NCBI RefSeq assembly: GCF_014198245.1 | Contig: NZ_JACIHE010000016.1 | Location: forward strand, 124,001 to 188,000 | DNA from: Bradyrhizobium sp. cir1 | GTDB taxonomy: Bacteria > Pseudomonadota > Alphaproteobacteria > Rhizobiales > Xanthobacteraceae | Direction: 5' to 3' | Length of the DNA stretch: 64,000 bases | Shown: positions 1 through 8,638 of the stretch, in pieces | How the letters are laid out: each line of letters starts with the position of its first letter | Position numbering within the stretch: position 1 is the first letter of the stretch | The notes under the pieces: generated by a model | What the model saw: only the letters and a program-made list of their open reading frames with translations | Told to the model about the DNA's origin: nothing | The model's database searches: none | Program-made: the position numbers and the translations under genes

Positions 1-130
1 GGCTCGACCAGGCCTCGGCGGGCGCGAAGCGGTCGAGCTGGAGCCCGCTGATATGGCCGTAGTCGGAACGTCGCCCCTTGATCGCCTCGGCGAGTTCCTC
101 GAAGGCAAGCGTGGTCGGTGTGGTGCTCAT
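1..130 (-). CDS. Partial CDS, N-terminal 43 residues; possibly a PaaI-type thioesterase
   Basis: An ATG at 128-130 on the minus strand opens a frame that runs off the left edge of the window. It begins MSTTPTTLAFEELAEAIKGR. The visible part has no catalytic motif. The acidic helix followed by a Tyr-Gly-His-Ile segment resembles the start of hotdog-fold PaaI-family thioesterases in related bacteria, but that is recollection of a pattern and not proof. The gene is divergent from the small gene starting at 267, so the 136-base gap should hold both promoters. Confidence 0.45.
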   Translation of the reverse strand, partial: MSTTPTTLAFEELAEAIKGRRSDYGHISGLQLDRFAPAEAWSS

Positions 131-266
131 GGGCACGTTCTAGACCAGTGTCGGGCCTCGCGCAAAACCCCGAATGGGCCCCGCACGGGGCGGATTGGCC
201 TCGACAGGGCGCGCCGAAGCGCCGATGGTGGGCGCTTCGTTCGTCGACGAACTGCAAGGAGCGCCC

Positions 267-584
267 ATGGCCGACCCCGAAACGCCCGCCACCAATCAGG
301 GGCCCGTCACAATTTCGAGCTCCAGCTCGGAGCGGGCGCCGATCATCTATTTCGACGGCGCCTCCTGCTTCGGCCATCACAACGGCGCGATCCAGATCGA
401 GCTCGCCGCGAACCTGTTGATGCCGGTCGGTGCCGCCGTCAGGGTCGACGTGGTCCAGACCGCGCACTTACGCTGCAGCGTCGCCGCGGCGCTGGCGCTG
501 CGCGAAGCGCTCGACAAGGCGCTGGCGATGTACAAGCAGGGCCAGCAGCAGCCGGCGGAGGATATTCCGGCGGTGAAGAACTGA
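267..584 (+). CDS. Small conserved-type hypothetical protein
   Basis: The predicted protein has 105 residues. The start is the ATG at 267, chosen because AAGGA lies 6 bases upstream; the frame is open further upstream (to 174) but without a ribosome site. The N-terminus (MADPETPATNQ) is disordered and Ser-rich. The rest looks like a compact alpha/beta domain with a middle segment rich in Val/Ala and a C-terminal helix ending in a Gln-rich tail. There is no signal peptide, membrane segment or known motif. I do not recognise a family. Base composition matches its neighbours. Confidence 0.6.
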   Translation: MADPETPATNQGPVTISSSSSERAPIIYFDGASCFGHHNGAIQIELAANLLMPVGAAVRVDVVQTAHLRCSVAAALALREALDKALAMYKQGQQQPAEDIPAVKN

Positions 585-619
585 GATCGACATTTTGGAG
601 GTCTCGCCACGAAACGAGA

Positions 620-663
620 CCTCATCCTGAGGGCCCGCCAACGGCGGGCATCTGGAAGGATGG
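620..663. repeat. Short palindromic repeat, CTGAGGGCCCGCC type
   Basis: This element carries CCTCATCCTGAGG, a GCCCGCC/GGCGGGC stem and then a GGAAGGATGG tail. A nearly identical copy lies at 61050-61093. It sits between the converging genes ending at 584 and 706 and may act as a transcription terminator. Confidence 0.55.
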
Positions 664-705
664 CTGCACGGACGTGGATGCTTGTCGAAGGCGAGTAGCT
701 TCGCC

Positions 706-2175
706 TCAGCTCACATGCACCTTCGGCTTCTTGCCGCCGTTCCACTTGCCGTCGAGCGCACGCTCGATCTGGGCGGCGAGCTGCAGCAACAGGCCGTCAT
801 TGGCCTGCTTGGCGATCGCCTGGATGCCGAGCGGCAGGCCGTGATCCTGCGTTGCCATCGGCATCGAGATTGCGGGCATGCCGCAGAGATTGGCGAGCGG
901 CGTGAAGGCGAAGAAGCGCCAGAGGTTGCCGAACCAGTCGAGCACGTCGGGATTGTCGGAGATGGTGAGATATTCCCTGGTGCCGACCTTCGGCGTCGGC
1001 AGTGCCGTGATCGGCGTCAGGATCACGTCCCATTGTTCGAAGAACGCGCCGAAGCCGCGTGACGTCGTGTTGAACACGGCTTGCATCTTCGCTCGCTCGG
1101 CGAAGCTGGTGTGGCGCCCGGCCTCCCAGATCCGGATGTTCATGGGCTCGATCAGATCTTCCGGCGGCTTTTCCAACCCGCGCGCAGCGAGCATGTTGGA
1201 GATCACCACGGCGAAATTCGAGATGTAGCAGGTGGTCTGCGCTGCGAACGCGGCGCGGAAGTCGAGCTCGGGCAGCGCGTAGTCGACGTGATGGCCGAGG
1301 GCTTCGAGGAAACGGCCGGTCTTCTCCAGTTCAGTGGCGATCTCGGGCGTCGCGATGTAATCGCCCCATGTGTGCGACAGCGCGATGCGCAGCTTGCCGG
1401 GATCGCGCTTGATCATTTCCGAATACGGCTGCGCCGTGGTCCAGAACGGCATGAACTCGCCGGGCGCGGGCCCGCGCGCATGATCGACGAAAGCGGCGGT
1501 ATCGCGCACCGAGCGCGACTGGCAGCCCTGGATCGAGACGAGGCCGGTGAGGTCCGACATATGCGGCGCCAGCGAGAATACGCCGCGCGAGACCTTCAGT
1601 CCGATATTACCGTTGACGCCGGCGGGAATGCGGATCGAGCCGCCGCCGTCGGTCGCATGCGCGATCGGCACCACGCCCGCGGCGACCATCGCGGCGCTGC
1701 CTGCTGATGAGCCGCAGGTGGTGTAATCGGTATTCCAGGGATTGCGGGTGACGTAGACGGCGGGATTGTCGGCCGAAGAGCACACGCCGAATTCCGGCGT
1801 CGTGGTGCGGCCGATCAGGTTGAGCCCCGCCTGGCGGAATTTACCGGTGAGGAACGTGTCGGCCGCGGCGCGATTGCCGCGCATCAGCAGCGAGCCCATC
1901 TCCTGGAGCCGGCCCTTCATGGTCGGTCCCAGATCCTTCATCAGGAAGGGCAGGCCGGCGAACGGACCTGCGAGATTGGCGCCGTCCTTGGCGGGATCGG
2001 CGATCACGTCCTCGAACAGCTCGACCACGCCCGACAGTGCCGGATTGACCTTGGCGACGCCGGCGGCGGCCTGGCGGGCCAATTCCTTCGCCGTCAGCTC
2101 GCCCTTGCGGACGCGGGCCGCCAGCGCCACGCCATCGTGCTGCGTCCATTCATTCCAGCTCATCGGCAAAGTCAT
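706..2175 (-). CDS. Amidase signature family protein
   Basis: The 489-residue protein has the amidase-signature layout, including the Lys of the Lys-Ser-Ser triad in PFLMKDLG, the Gly/Ser-rich block GSSAGSAAMVAAG, and DGGGSIRIPAG, which carries the nucleophile region. These enzymes hydrolyse amide bonds of varied small substrates in the cytoplasm. The ATG at 2175 is preceded by AAAGGGG about 11 bases upstream; a GTG at 2208 is possible but less well placed. It lies 119 bases downstream of a ring-opening amidohydrolase on the same strand, so it may hydrolyse a linear product of that enzyme (a biuret- or ureido-like amide). The substrate is an inference from neighbourhood only. Confidence 0.9.
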   Translation of the reverse strand: MTLPMSWNEWTQHDGVALAARVRKGELTAKELARQAAAGVAKVNPALSGVVELFEDVIADPAKDGANLAGPFAGLPFLMKDLGPTMKGRLQEMGSLLMRGNRAAADTFLTGKFRQAGLNLIGRTTTPEFGVCSSADNPAVYVTRNPWNTDYTTCGSSAGSAAMVAAGVVPIAHATDGGGSIRIPAGVNGNIGLKVSRGVFSLAPHMSDLTGLVSIQGCQSRSVRDTAAFVDHARGPAPGEFMPFWTTAQPYSEMIKRDPGKLRIALSHTWGDYIATPEIATELEKTGRFLEALGHHVDYALPELDFRAAFAAQTTCYISNFAVVISNMLAARGLEKPPEDLIEPMNIRIWEAGRHTSFAERAKMQAVFNTTSRGFGAFFEQWDVILTPITALPTPKVGTREYLTISDNPDVLDWFGNLWRFFAFTPLANLCGMPAISMPMATQDHGLPLGIQAIAKQANDGLLLQLAAQIERALDGKWNGGKKPKVHVS

Positions 2176-2294
2176 GAAGTCAAAATCCCCTTTGGGTAGC
2201 GGCGCCACCTTTTTCGCAATGGCCCGCGTGAATCAACTGAGCCGGCGCGAGGGGCAGGGTTGCGCCGGGCGGAGAGGTCGGGATGCCGGCTCTA

Positions 2295-3404
2295 TCAATC
2301 CGACAGTCGCGCGATCGCCGCAACCGGGCCGCCGCCGGCCGGCCCCTGATGCTCGGCGCCGCCGGACACGTAGACCGCGCCGGTGCCGGCAAGGCCCGCG
2401 ATCAGGCCGCCGACCGCGGCGCGGGCGTGGCGTGTCGAGCTGATGTCCGTATCCTCGAGCATGGTGTGGCGAAAGCCGCGCACGCTGCCGTCAGGCGAGG
2501 CTTCCGCCTTGGCGAAGATGTTGACGAGCGCGCGGCCCGCGGTTGTTTGCGGCGCGACGGCAAGTCCGACGCTCGTCAGCGCCGACATCACCGCGGCAAA
2601 ATCGATCGCGTCGTTCATCACGGCATGTCCGATCTCGAACTCGCTCGCTGACGACTCCGAGTTGCCGAGCACGATGACGACATTATGCATCAGCTCGATC
2701 CCGGACGAGGTGGATGCGACGTTCGAGAACAGATCGTAGCGCCGCAGCACGTCCTCGTCGCGGACGTCGGGGCCGATCTCGCCGAGTGCGACTGCAACCC
2801 CCAGCGCGGAGGCACCGCGCGAATAGGCCATCGAGCTGTAGGCGCTGGTCGTCGCCGTCTTGCTGCCGCGCGCGTTGGCCGCCGCGACACGCTCACTGGT
2901 CAGCAGCGGGCACTTGATCTGCACGAAATGCACGTCAGCGGGCTCAAGGATGCCGGCATCCGCCATCGCGGCCTTCACGGCCTTGGCCGTCTCCGTGATT
3001 TGCGCGGAGCGGCCGAGCTCTTCGGGCAGGAAGTCGCGCGTGTGCGCCATGCCGATGCTCAGGCGCTTACCGGTCAGGCCCGCCGGGCGTTCGACCTCGC
3101 GGCGCGTGAATACCGTGATATGTGGGCTCAGCACGCCTTCGGTGCCGCCCGACATCACAAAGGCGATGCGCTGCTCAACCTCATGCGGGGTGAGACCCAG
3201 CTGCGGCGCCAGCGCGGTGCACAGCGCGGCGACGGCGTACTCCCTGGTAAAATCGTTGACGCCGCCGTTGCCCTCGGTCTTGCCGAGGATCGCCAGGATC
3301 TCACTCGGATCGATCGCGCCGGAGCCGATCATGGCCATGAGGCCGGAGACGTCGCCGGGGCCGGTGGTGGCGACCTTGAAGACGCCGACCGATGTGGTGC
3401 GCAT
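2295..3404 (-). CDS. Ring-opening amidohydrolase (cyanuric acid hydrolase / barbiturase family)
   Basis: The 369-residue protein belongs to the small AtzD/TrzD/barbiturase family, which hydrolytically opens cyanuric acid or barbiturate rings. The family has three Lys-Ser dyads, and all three are visible: Lys42 (GKTEGNGG) with Ser85 (VMSGGTEG), Lys164 (VQIKCPLL) with Ser233 or Ser234 (STSSGIEL), and Lys299 (IFAKAEAS) with Ser347 (YVSGGAEHQGP). The C-terminal SGGAEHQGPAGGGP is a family hallmark. The ATG at 3404 has AAGGA 6 bases upstream, which fixes the start. It is the first gene of an operon with the downstream amidase. Sequence alone does not separate cyanurate from barbiturate as substrate. 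Confidence 0.93.
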   Translation of the reverse strand: MRTTSVGVFKVATTGPGDVSGLMAMIGSGAIDPSEILAILGKTEGNGGVNDFTREYAVAALCTALAPQLGLTPHEVEQRIAFVMSGGTEGVLSPHITVFTRREVERPAGLTGKRLSIGMAHTRDFLPEELGRSAQITETAKAVKAAMADAGILEPADVHFVQIKCPLLTSERVAAANARGSKTATTSAYSSMAYSRGASALGVAVALGEIGPDVRDEDVLRRYDLFSNVASTSSGIELMHNVVIVLGNSESSASEFEIGHAVMNDAIDFAAVMSALTSVGLAVAPQTTAGRALVNIFAKAEASPDGSVRGFRHTMLEDTDISSTRHARAAVGGLIAGLAGTGAVYVSGGAEHQGPAGGGPVAAIARLSD

Positions 3405-3481
3405 GAGTAGTCCTTGGTTCGGTGGCCCGGCGGGCCCACCAGCCGTGGAACGAGGCCACGTGTCAAGGTGCAAGTGGTCTG

Positions 3482-3568
3482 TAGCCCGGATGAGCGAAGC
3501 GACATCCGGGAGCGGCGCGAATGTTAGCCCCGGGTATCGCTCCGCTCACCCGGGCAACAAGATCTTGC
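3482..3568. repeat. TAGCCCGGAT-type palindromic repeat
   Basis: This stretch has TAGCCCGGATGAGCGAAGCG paired with ATCCGGGAGC, followed by a second CCCGGGT...ACCCGGG stem. The same core occurs at 16996-17030. It lies upstream of the ring-opening amidohydrolase start. Confidence 0.55.
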
Positions 3569-3613
3569 GTTTCCCCACGGGCAAAACACCCGATTGGCGG
3601 GTCAATCCGCATG

Positions 3614-4125
3614 CGTGAAAATATTCGTCTTTACAGAATTTCTGATTTATCGCATTCTCCCGCCACCTCATCCCGGTCAGAGGGGCGTATCGCGATCGTC
3701 ACGAACGTGGGGTGAGCCGTGGTGGACGCCAGTTACACCGGCGCGAAGGGTTTTGCAGGGCGGGCAACCGTGAGCGAAATACCCTCGCGCATACGACCGG
3801 TGTGATCGGCGTACGATAAAACCGTGTCGTCCTGACGCCCGGGGTCTGTGCGTCAAGTCTTGCTGTGATGTGGCGGCCCAACCGGGTGCGCGCGTCAGTT
3901 ATCGGCAAGGCGACGGGGGCAATAGTGCATCGCTCCCCGGGGAGAGCTCGGCATAAGCCGTAAAACCACTGCGCAGGGAAGGCCGGTTGTTTGGCTTCAC
4001 CTGTATGCCGCTGTGCACATTCTTTGTACCACCCTTCGCACAGTGGACCGTGGGTGCCCGGCCGGCACCCGGTCTTCCCTGCGCCCTCTGACAGAGGAGG
4101 GTGTCGTGACCAGCGCAAAGCTCGG
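3614..4125. repeat. Long non-coding element, probable dispersed genomic repeat
   Basis: About 500 bases with no credible gene. It opens A/T-rich (GAAAATATTCG near 3617) and carries a GTATCGCGATCGTCACGAAC block near 3688, a stem GTGCCCGGCCGGCAC (about 4054-4068) and CTCTGACAGAGGAG (about 4085). Minus-strand frames across it encode Arg/Cys/Pro-rich low-quality peptides. From memory, very similar stretches recur between genes in Bradyrhizobium and Rhodopseudomonas and are often annotated as spurious hypothetical proteins. No second copy lies in this window, so the repeat status is inferred. Confidence 0.4.
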
Positions 4126-4205
4126 GCCTATTCCGCCGCGAGGATGCGAAGGCGTGTCTGCGCGTTGAATGCCAGCTGAAAGAGCGACGCGATTGCCTCA
4201 TACTC

Positions 4206-4285
4206 CGTCATTGCGAGCGCAGCGAAGCAATCCAGAGTCTTTCCAGAGAGGGATTCTGGATTGCTTCGCTGCGCTCGCAATGACG
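4206..4285. repeat. Palindromic repeat, family A (CATTGCGAGCGCAGCGAAGC)
   Basis: This is an inverted pair in which CGTCATTGCGAGCGCAGCG...AATCCAGA is mirrored by TCTGGATT...CGCTCGCAATGACG, with a short centre. Other copies lie at 7098-7184, 16897-16983, 45389-45475 and a half copy at 26028-26058. It is typical of REP/BIME-like elements mobilised by REP-associated transposases, none of which is in the window. Confidence 0.85.
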
Positions 4286-4315
4286 GCGTGGAGGCAGCGC
4301 GAGCCAATCCATCAC

Positions 4316-4460
4316 CGTCACCCTGAGGTGCGCGCGCTGCGGCGCGATAGCGACGCAGCGCAAGCCTCGAAGGGCGACGGCCCGGCCGCATCCGGGCCGT
4401 TCATCCTTCGAGGCTCCCCATGGGACGCGTTGCGTCCCATGCCTCGCGCCTCCAGCGATA
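4316..4460. repeat. Repeat, family F (CACCCTGAGGTGC ... CCTCGAAGG)
   Basis: It begins CGTCACCCTGAGGTGCGCG and contains CCTCGAAGGGCGACGGCCC facing GGGCCGTTCATCCTTCGAGG. The right end is degraded (CCAGCGATAACGG). Better copies lie at 22770-22894 and 27637-27776. Together with 3482-4285 it makes the whole 3405-4689 gap a repeat-filled, gene-free stretch. Confidence 0.75.
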
Positions 4461-4689
4461 ACGGCTTCGCCGTTACGCAGGGACGACGGAGTGAATATCG
4501 TGCTCGAAGCAAGAGGAGGGACCCTTGCATCCCCACGATTGTGGCGAGATCGCATCGATCCAGCAAAAAAATCCTCTGTCGACGGTTGCGCGCCGCACCT
4601 TGATGAATCAACCTTGGTTGGTCCATAAGCGGCGTCCCGCGGCCGGTGGTTCGCCCCTGCGTCGCGTGCTTGGATAGAGGAATTCTCGC

Positions 4690-7026
4690 GTGGCAAATAT
4701 CAACCAGAAAATTGCGCAGGAGCTTGGCGTTCGGGCCGAGCAGGTCGAGGCGGCGGTGACGCTGCTCGATGGCGGCGCCACGGTTCCCTTCATCGCCCGC
4801 TACCGCAAGGAAGCGACCGGTGCGCTCGACGACGCGCAATTGCGCACCCTGGAGGAGCGCCTGGTCTACCTGCGCGAGCTCGAAGACCGCCGCAAGGCCA
4901 TCCTCGAATCGGTCCGCGAGCAGGGCAAGCTCGATGCCGCGCTGGAAGCCACCATCATGGCCGCCGACAGCAAGGCGCGCCTCGAAGACATCTATCTGCC
5001 GTTCAAGCCCAAGCGCCGCACCAAGGCCGAGATCGCCAAGGAAGCCGGCCTCGAGCCGCTCGCCAATCAGCTCATCGCCGAGCCCGGCAACGATCCGAAG
5101 GTCGTGGCGGAAGGCTTCATCAACGCCGAGAAGGGCGTTGCCGATGCTGCTGCCGCGCTCGACGGCGCCCGCGCCATCCTGGTCGAACGCTTCGACGAGG
5201 ATGCCGACCTGATCGGCGCGCTGCGCGAGGAGATGTGGACCAACGCGCGCATGGCCTCCAAGGTGCGCGACGGCAAGAAGACCGAGGGCGAAAAGTTCGC
5301 CGACTATTTCGATTTCTCGGAGCCGCTGACCAGGCTGCCCTCGCACCGCATCCTCGCGATGTTCCGCGGCGAGAAGGAGGAGATCCTCGATCTCCAGATC
5401 CAGCCCGAGGCCGAAGCGCCGCCGCCGGGCGTGCCGAGCGCCTATGAATTGAAGATCATGAAGCGCTTCGGCATCGCCGATCTCAAGCGTGCCGGCGACC
5501 GCTGGCTGATCGACACCGTGCGCTGGGCCTGGCGCACCAAGATCCAGGTGCATCTCAATATCGACCTGCGCATGCGGCTGTGGAATGCGGCCGAGACCGA
5601 GGCCGTGCGCGTGTTCGCCTCGAACCTGCGCGACCTGCTGCTGGCCGCGCCGGCCGGCACCCGCGCCACCATGGGGCTCGATCCCGGCTACCGCACCGGC
5701 GTCAAGGTCGCGGTGACCGACGCCACCGGCAAGGTGGTCGATACTGCCGTGATCTATCCGCATGAGCCGCAGCGGCAGTGGAACGAGTCGCTGGCGACGC
5801 TGGGCCGGCTCGCGATGAAGCATCGCGTCGAGCTGATCGCGATCGGTAACGGTACCGCCTCGCGCGAGACCGACAAGCTCGCCGGCGATCTCGTCAAGGG
5901 CCTAGCCGAGCTGAAGATGAACAAGATCGTGGTGTCGGAAGCCGGCGCGTCGGTCTATTCGGCCTCGGCCTTTGCGTCGGAGGAGTTGCCCGGCCTCGAC
6001 GTCACCCTGCGCGGCGCGGTCTCGATTGCGCGGCGCCTGCAGGATCCGCTCGCCGAGCTCGTCAAGATCGAGCCGAAGGCGATCGGCGTCGGCCAGTATC
6101 AGCACGACCTCGGCCAGGCCAAGCTCGCCAAATCGCTCGATGCCGTGGTCGAGGATTGCGTGAACGCCGTCGGCGTCGACGTCAACACCGCTTCGGCACC
6201 GCTGCTGGCGCGCGTGTCGGGCGTCGGCTCGGGCCTTGCCCAGAGCATCGTCGCGCATCGCGACGCCAACGGCCCGTTCAAGTCGCGCAAGGCGCTCAAG
6301 GAGGTGCCGCGACTCGGGCCGAAGGCGTTCGAGCAGTGCGCGGGCTTTTTGCGCATCCTCGGCGGCGAGGATCCGCTCGATGCCTCCGGCGTGCATCCGG
6401 AAGCCTATCCGGTGGTGCGCCGGATTCTCGAAGCGACCAAGAGCGACATCAAGACGCTGATCGGCAGCAGCGAGATCGTCCGCACGCTGAAGCCGAAGGA
6501 TTTTGTCGACGAGACCTTCGGTCTGCCGACCGTGACCGACATCCTGCGCGAGCTGGAAAAGCCCGGCCGCGACCCGCGACCGGCGTTCAAGGCCGCCGTG
6601 TTCAAGGAGGGCGTCGAGGAGATCAAGGATCTCAAAAAGGGCATGATCCTCGAGGGCACCGTGACCAACGTCGCCGCTTTCGGCGCCTTCGTCGACATCG
6701 GCGTGCACCAGGATGGCCTCGTCCACATCTCGGCGATGTCGAAGAATTTCATCAAGGATCCGCGCGAGGTGGTGAAGCCCGGTGACATCGTCAAGGTGAA
6801 GGTGCTGGACTTCGAGGTTGCCCGCAAGCGCATCTCGCTGACGCTGCGGCTCGACGACGAGGTCGGCGCCAAGAAGGACGCCCCCGGCATGCAGCGCGAC
6901 ACGGGCTCGCGCAACGCGAGCCGCATGACCTCGTCCGCGCCGCGCAAGCAGGAGTCCTCCGGCGGCGGCGCCCTCGCCGAAGCCATGCGCCGCGCGGCCG
7001 AGAAGAACAACGGCAAGCGGGCGTGA
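4690..7026 (+). CDS. tex: Tex family RNA-binding transcription accessory protein
   Basis: The 778-residue protein matches Tex in length and order. It has an N-terminal helical Tex domain (INQKIAQELGV...VPFIARYRKEATG), a YqgF/RNase H-like domain (MGLDPGYRTGVKVAV, about residue 325), a helix-hairpin-helix region (NTASAPLLARVSGVG, about 500) and a C-terminal S1 RNA-binding domain (GTVTNVAAFGAFVDIG, about 655). The C-terminal tail is basic and disordered. The start is GTG at 4690 with GAGGA about 8 bases upstream. Tex binds nucleic acids and affects transcription; its precise role is unsettled in most species. It stands alone, with repeats on both sides. Confidence 0.96.
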   Translation: MANINQKIAQELGVRAEQVEAAVTLLDGGATVPFIARYRKEATGALDDAQLRTLEERLVYLRELEDRRKAILESVREQGKLDAALEATIMAADSKARLEDIYLPFKPKRRTKAEIAKEAGLEPLANQLIAEPGNDPKVVAEGFINAEKGVADAAAALDGARAILVERFDEDADLIGALREEMWTNARMASKVRDGKKTEGEKFADYFDFSEPLTRLPSHRILAMFRGEKEEILDLQIQPEAEAPPPGVPSAYELKIMKRFGIADLKRAGDRWLIDTVRWAWRTKIQVHLNIDLRMRLWNAAETEAVRVFASNLRDLLLAAPAGTRATMGLDPGYRTGVKVAVTDATGKVVDTAVIYPHEPQRQWNESLATLGRLAMKHRVELIAIGNGTASRETDKLAGDLVKGLAELKMNKIVVSEAGASVYSASAFASEELPGLDVTLRGAVSIARRLQDPLAELVKIEPKAIGVGQYQHDLGQAKLAKSLDAVVEDCVNAVGVDVNTASAPLLARVSGVGSGLAQSIVAHRDANGPFKSRKALKEVPRLGPKAFEQCAGFLRILGGEDPLDASGVHPEAYPVVRRILEATKSDIKTLIGSSEIVRTLKPKDFVDETFGLPTVTDILRELEKPGRDPRPAFKAAVFKEGVEEIKDLKKGMILEGTVTNVAAFGAFVDIGVHQDGLVHISAMSKNFIKDPREVVKPGDIVKVKVLDFEVARKRISLTLRLDDEVGAKKDAPGMQRDTGSRNASRMTSSAPRKQESSGGGALAEAMRRAAEKNNGKRA

Positions 7027-7034
7027 CCTCTTAA

Positions 7035-7062
7035 CCTCTCCCCGCTCTTCTGCGGGGAGAGG
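7035..7062. terminator. Hairpin after tex
   Basis: An 11-base-pair perfect stem (CCTCTCCCCGC / GCGGGGAGAGG) with a 6-base loop starts 8 bases after the tex stop. There is no T-tract, so intrinsic termination is uncertain. It is also the core of the CTCTCCCCGC repeat family seen at 51279, 55943 and 33770. Confidence 0.45.
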
Positions 7063-7097
7063 TAAGCTGCTCGACGCAGGGAGAGCTATCTCCACGT

Positions 7098-7184
7098 CGT
7101 CATTGCGAGCGCAGCGAAGCAATCCAGACTGCCGCCGCGGAAACAGTCTGGATTGCTTCGTCGCAAGGGCTCCTCGCAATGACG
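7098..7184. repeat. Palindromic repeat, family A
   Basis: This copy starts CGTCATTGCGAGCGCAGCG and ends with the variant right arm CGTCGCAAGGGCTCCTCGCA then ATGACG. The right arm differs from the 4206 copy, so the family has at least two arm types. The 7027-7323 gap otherwise holds only the hairpin at 7035 and the promoter region of the next gene. Confidence 0.85.
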
Positions 7185-7323
7185 AGAAGAGAGCGGAGCT
7201 CCGCCTCCCTAACACCCGCGTCAGAATCTGGCGCATTTGTAAGTTGAAGGCGCCTGCCTGTTCTCCTCATCTGATCGTCCTCGTGCGGCACGCTGACCGC
7301 CGCACTGCAAGGAGGACGTTTCG

Positions 7324-7845
7324 ATGAACAGCAGGCTTCTCAAAGGCCTCACCGCGGCGACGGTCGCCGCGATGATGGCGCTCGCTTCACCTGTGCTCGC
7401 GCGTGGCGGCATGGGTGGCGGAGGTCACGGCGGCTTCGGCGGCGGTGGCCACTTCGGCGGTGGCGGCATGCACGTCGGCGGAATGGGCGGCGGTATGCAT
7501 GTCGGCGGCATGGGCGGCGCGCGAGTGGGCGGGATGGGCGGCGCCCATTTCGGCGGTGCCCGCTTCGCCGGTTCGCCGATGGCCGCCCGCGCTGCCATCG
7601 GACCCCGCTTTGCCGCTGCTCCGCTGGCGACCCGCGCCGCCTTTGGACCGCGGTTTGCCGGCACGGGCTGGCACGGCAGGCACTTCATCGGCCGCCATGC
7701 CTTCTTCCACCGTCATCACTTCCACCGGTTCGCCTTCGTCGGCGCGCCGTTCATCTATGCCAACTACTACGACGACGGCTGCTGGCGCAGGAGCTGGACG
7801 CCCTATGGGTGGCAATGGGTCAATGTGTGCGGAGACTATTGGTAG
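7324..7845 (+). CDS. Exported Gly/His/Met-rich hypothetical protein
   Basis: The 173-residue protein has a clear Sec signal peptide (MNSRLLKG, then a hydrophobic stretch ending ASPVLA-RGG). A low-complexity region (about 26-75) follows, built from GGMHVGGMGG-like units and then Ala/Arg/Pro segments, then a His-rich block (HGRHFIGRHAFFHRHHFHRF) and a Tyr/Trp/Cys-containing C-terminus (YYDDGCWRR...NVCGDYW). AAGGAGG sits 8 bases before the ATG. The His/Met density could bind metal at the cell surface, but that is inference. Many alphaproteobacteria carry proteins of this build with no known function. Confidence 0.8.
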   Translation: MNSRLLKGLTAATVAAMMALASPVLARGGMGGGGHGGFGGGGHFGGGGMHVGGMGGGMHVGGMGGARVGGMGGAHFGGARFAGSPMAARAAIGPRFAAAPLATRAAFGPRFAGTGWHGRHFIGRHAFFHRHHFHRFAFVGAPFIYANYYDDGCWRRSWTPYGWQWVNVCGDYW

Positions 7846-7945
7846 TCGCATCGCCGTACCGCACCATTGTCGCGATCGCCATCGGGCAGTTCCGCTCAGC
7901 CCCGGAACGGGATAGTCTGGTGGCGATCGTCGCGCGGAGTTTTGC

Positions 7946-8638
7946 ATGACCGGAGGTCACCGCCGCATCCTGGTCGTCGAGGACGATCCGGAAACCGCAG
8001 GGCAGCTCGTCGAGGAGCTGACGACCTCGGGCTATGACGTCGACCTCGCCGCCACCGGGCGCGAAGCTCTCAGCCACGGCGCCGCGCGCGACTATGCCGT
8101 GATCACCATCGATCGCATGCTCCCTGACATCGACGGCATCACCGTGATGCGCCAATTGCGCGACGACGGCATCGCCGCACCCTTCCTCATCATCTCCGCG
8201 CTCGGCGAGGTCGACGACCGCGTCCGGGGCTTGCGCGCCGGCGGCGACGACTATCTGGTCAAGCCGTTCTCCTTCGTCGAGCTTCTGGCGCGGCTGGAGG
8301 CCCTCGGCCGGCGCAGCGACACCATCGCCAAGGAGACGCTGCTGCGCGTCGGCGACCTCGCCATCGACCTGATCGCACGCAGCGCGAGCCGCCGCGGCCG
8401 CAAGATTCCGCTGCTGCCGCGGGAATTCCAGCTGCTTGAATATCTGGTCCGCAACGAGGGCCGCGTCGTCTCCCGCGCGATGCTGCTCCAGCATGTCTGG
8501 GACCTGCATTTCGATCCCTCCACCAACATCATCGACGTCTATGTCGGGCGCGTCCGCCGCAAGGTCGACGATGCCCAGGCCTATCCGCTGATCCATACCA
8601 TCCGCGGCATCGGATATTGCCTCCGTGCTCCTGGCTAA
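7946..8638 (+). CDS. OmpR-family response regulator
   Basis: The 230-residue protein has a receiver domain with the acidic pair in VVEDDPE (Asp13/14) and phospho-acceptor Asp56 (ITIDRMLPDIDG), then a winged-helix DNA-binding domain (LLPREFQLLEYLVRNEGRVV...IDVYVGRVRRKV). Its stop overlaps the start of the sensor kinase by 14 bases, so the two are translationally coupled. The signal is unknown. The upstream Gly/His-rich gene is about 100 bases away and could be a target or a partner, without direct evidence. Confidence 0.95.
   Translation: MTGGHRRILVVEDDPETAGQLVEELTTSGYDVDLAATGREALSHGAARDYAVITIDRMLPDIDGITVMRQLRDDGIAAPFLIISALGEVDDRVRGLRAGGDDYLVKPFSFVELLARLEALGRRSDTIAKETLLRVGDLAIDLIARSASRRGRKIPLLPREFQLLEYLVRNEGRVVSRAMLLQHVWDLHFDPSTNIIDVYVGRVRRKVDDAQAYPLIHTIRGIGYCLRAPG

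Noticed and set aside
3699..4118. A 139-residue minus-strand hypothetical protein
   Set aside because: It lies within the non-coding element, has an Arg/Cys/Pro/Gln-rich composition, no ribosome site, and I recall the same false protein annotated in related genomes.
4206..4460. CRISPR-like or tandem repeat array
   Set aside because: The repeats are dispersed palindromes of different families, not regularly spaced direct repeats, and there are no cas genes.
4318..5823. Minus-strand frame opposite tex
   Set aside because: It has the Leu/Ala/Asp/Gly bias of an antisense frame and overlaps tex fully.
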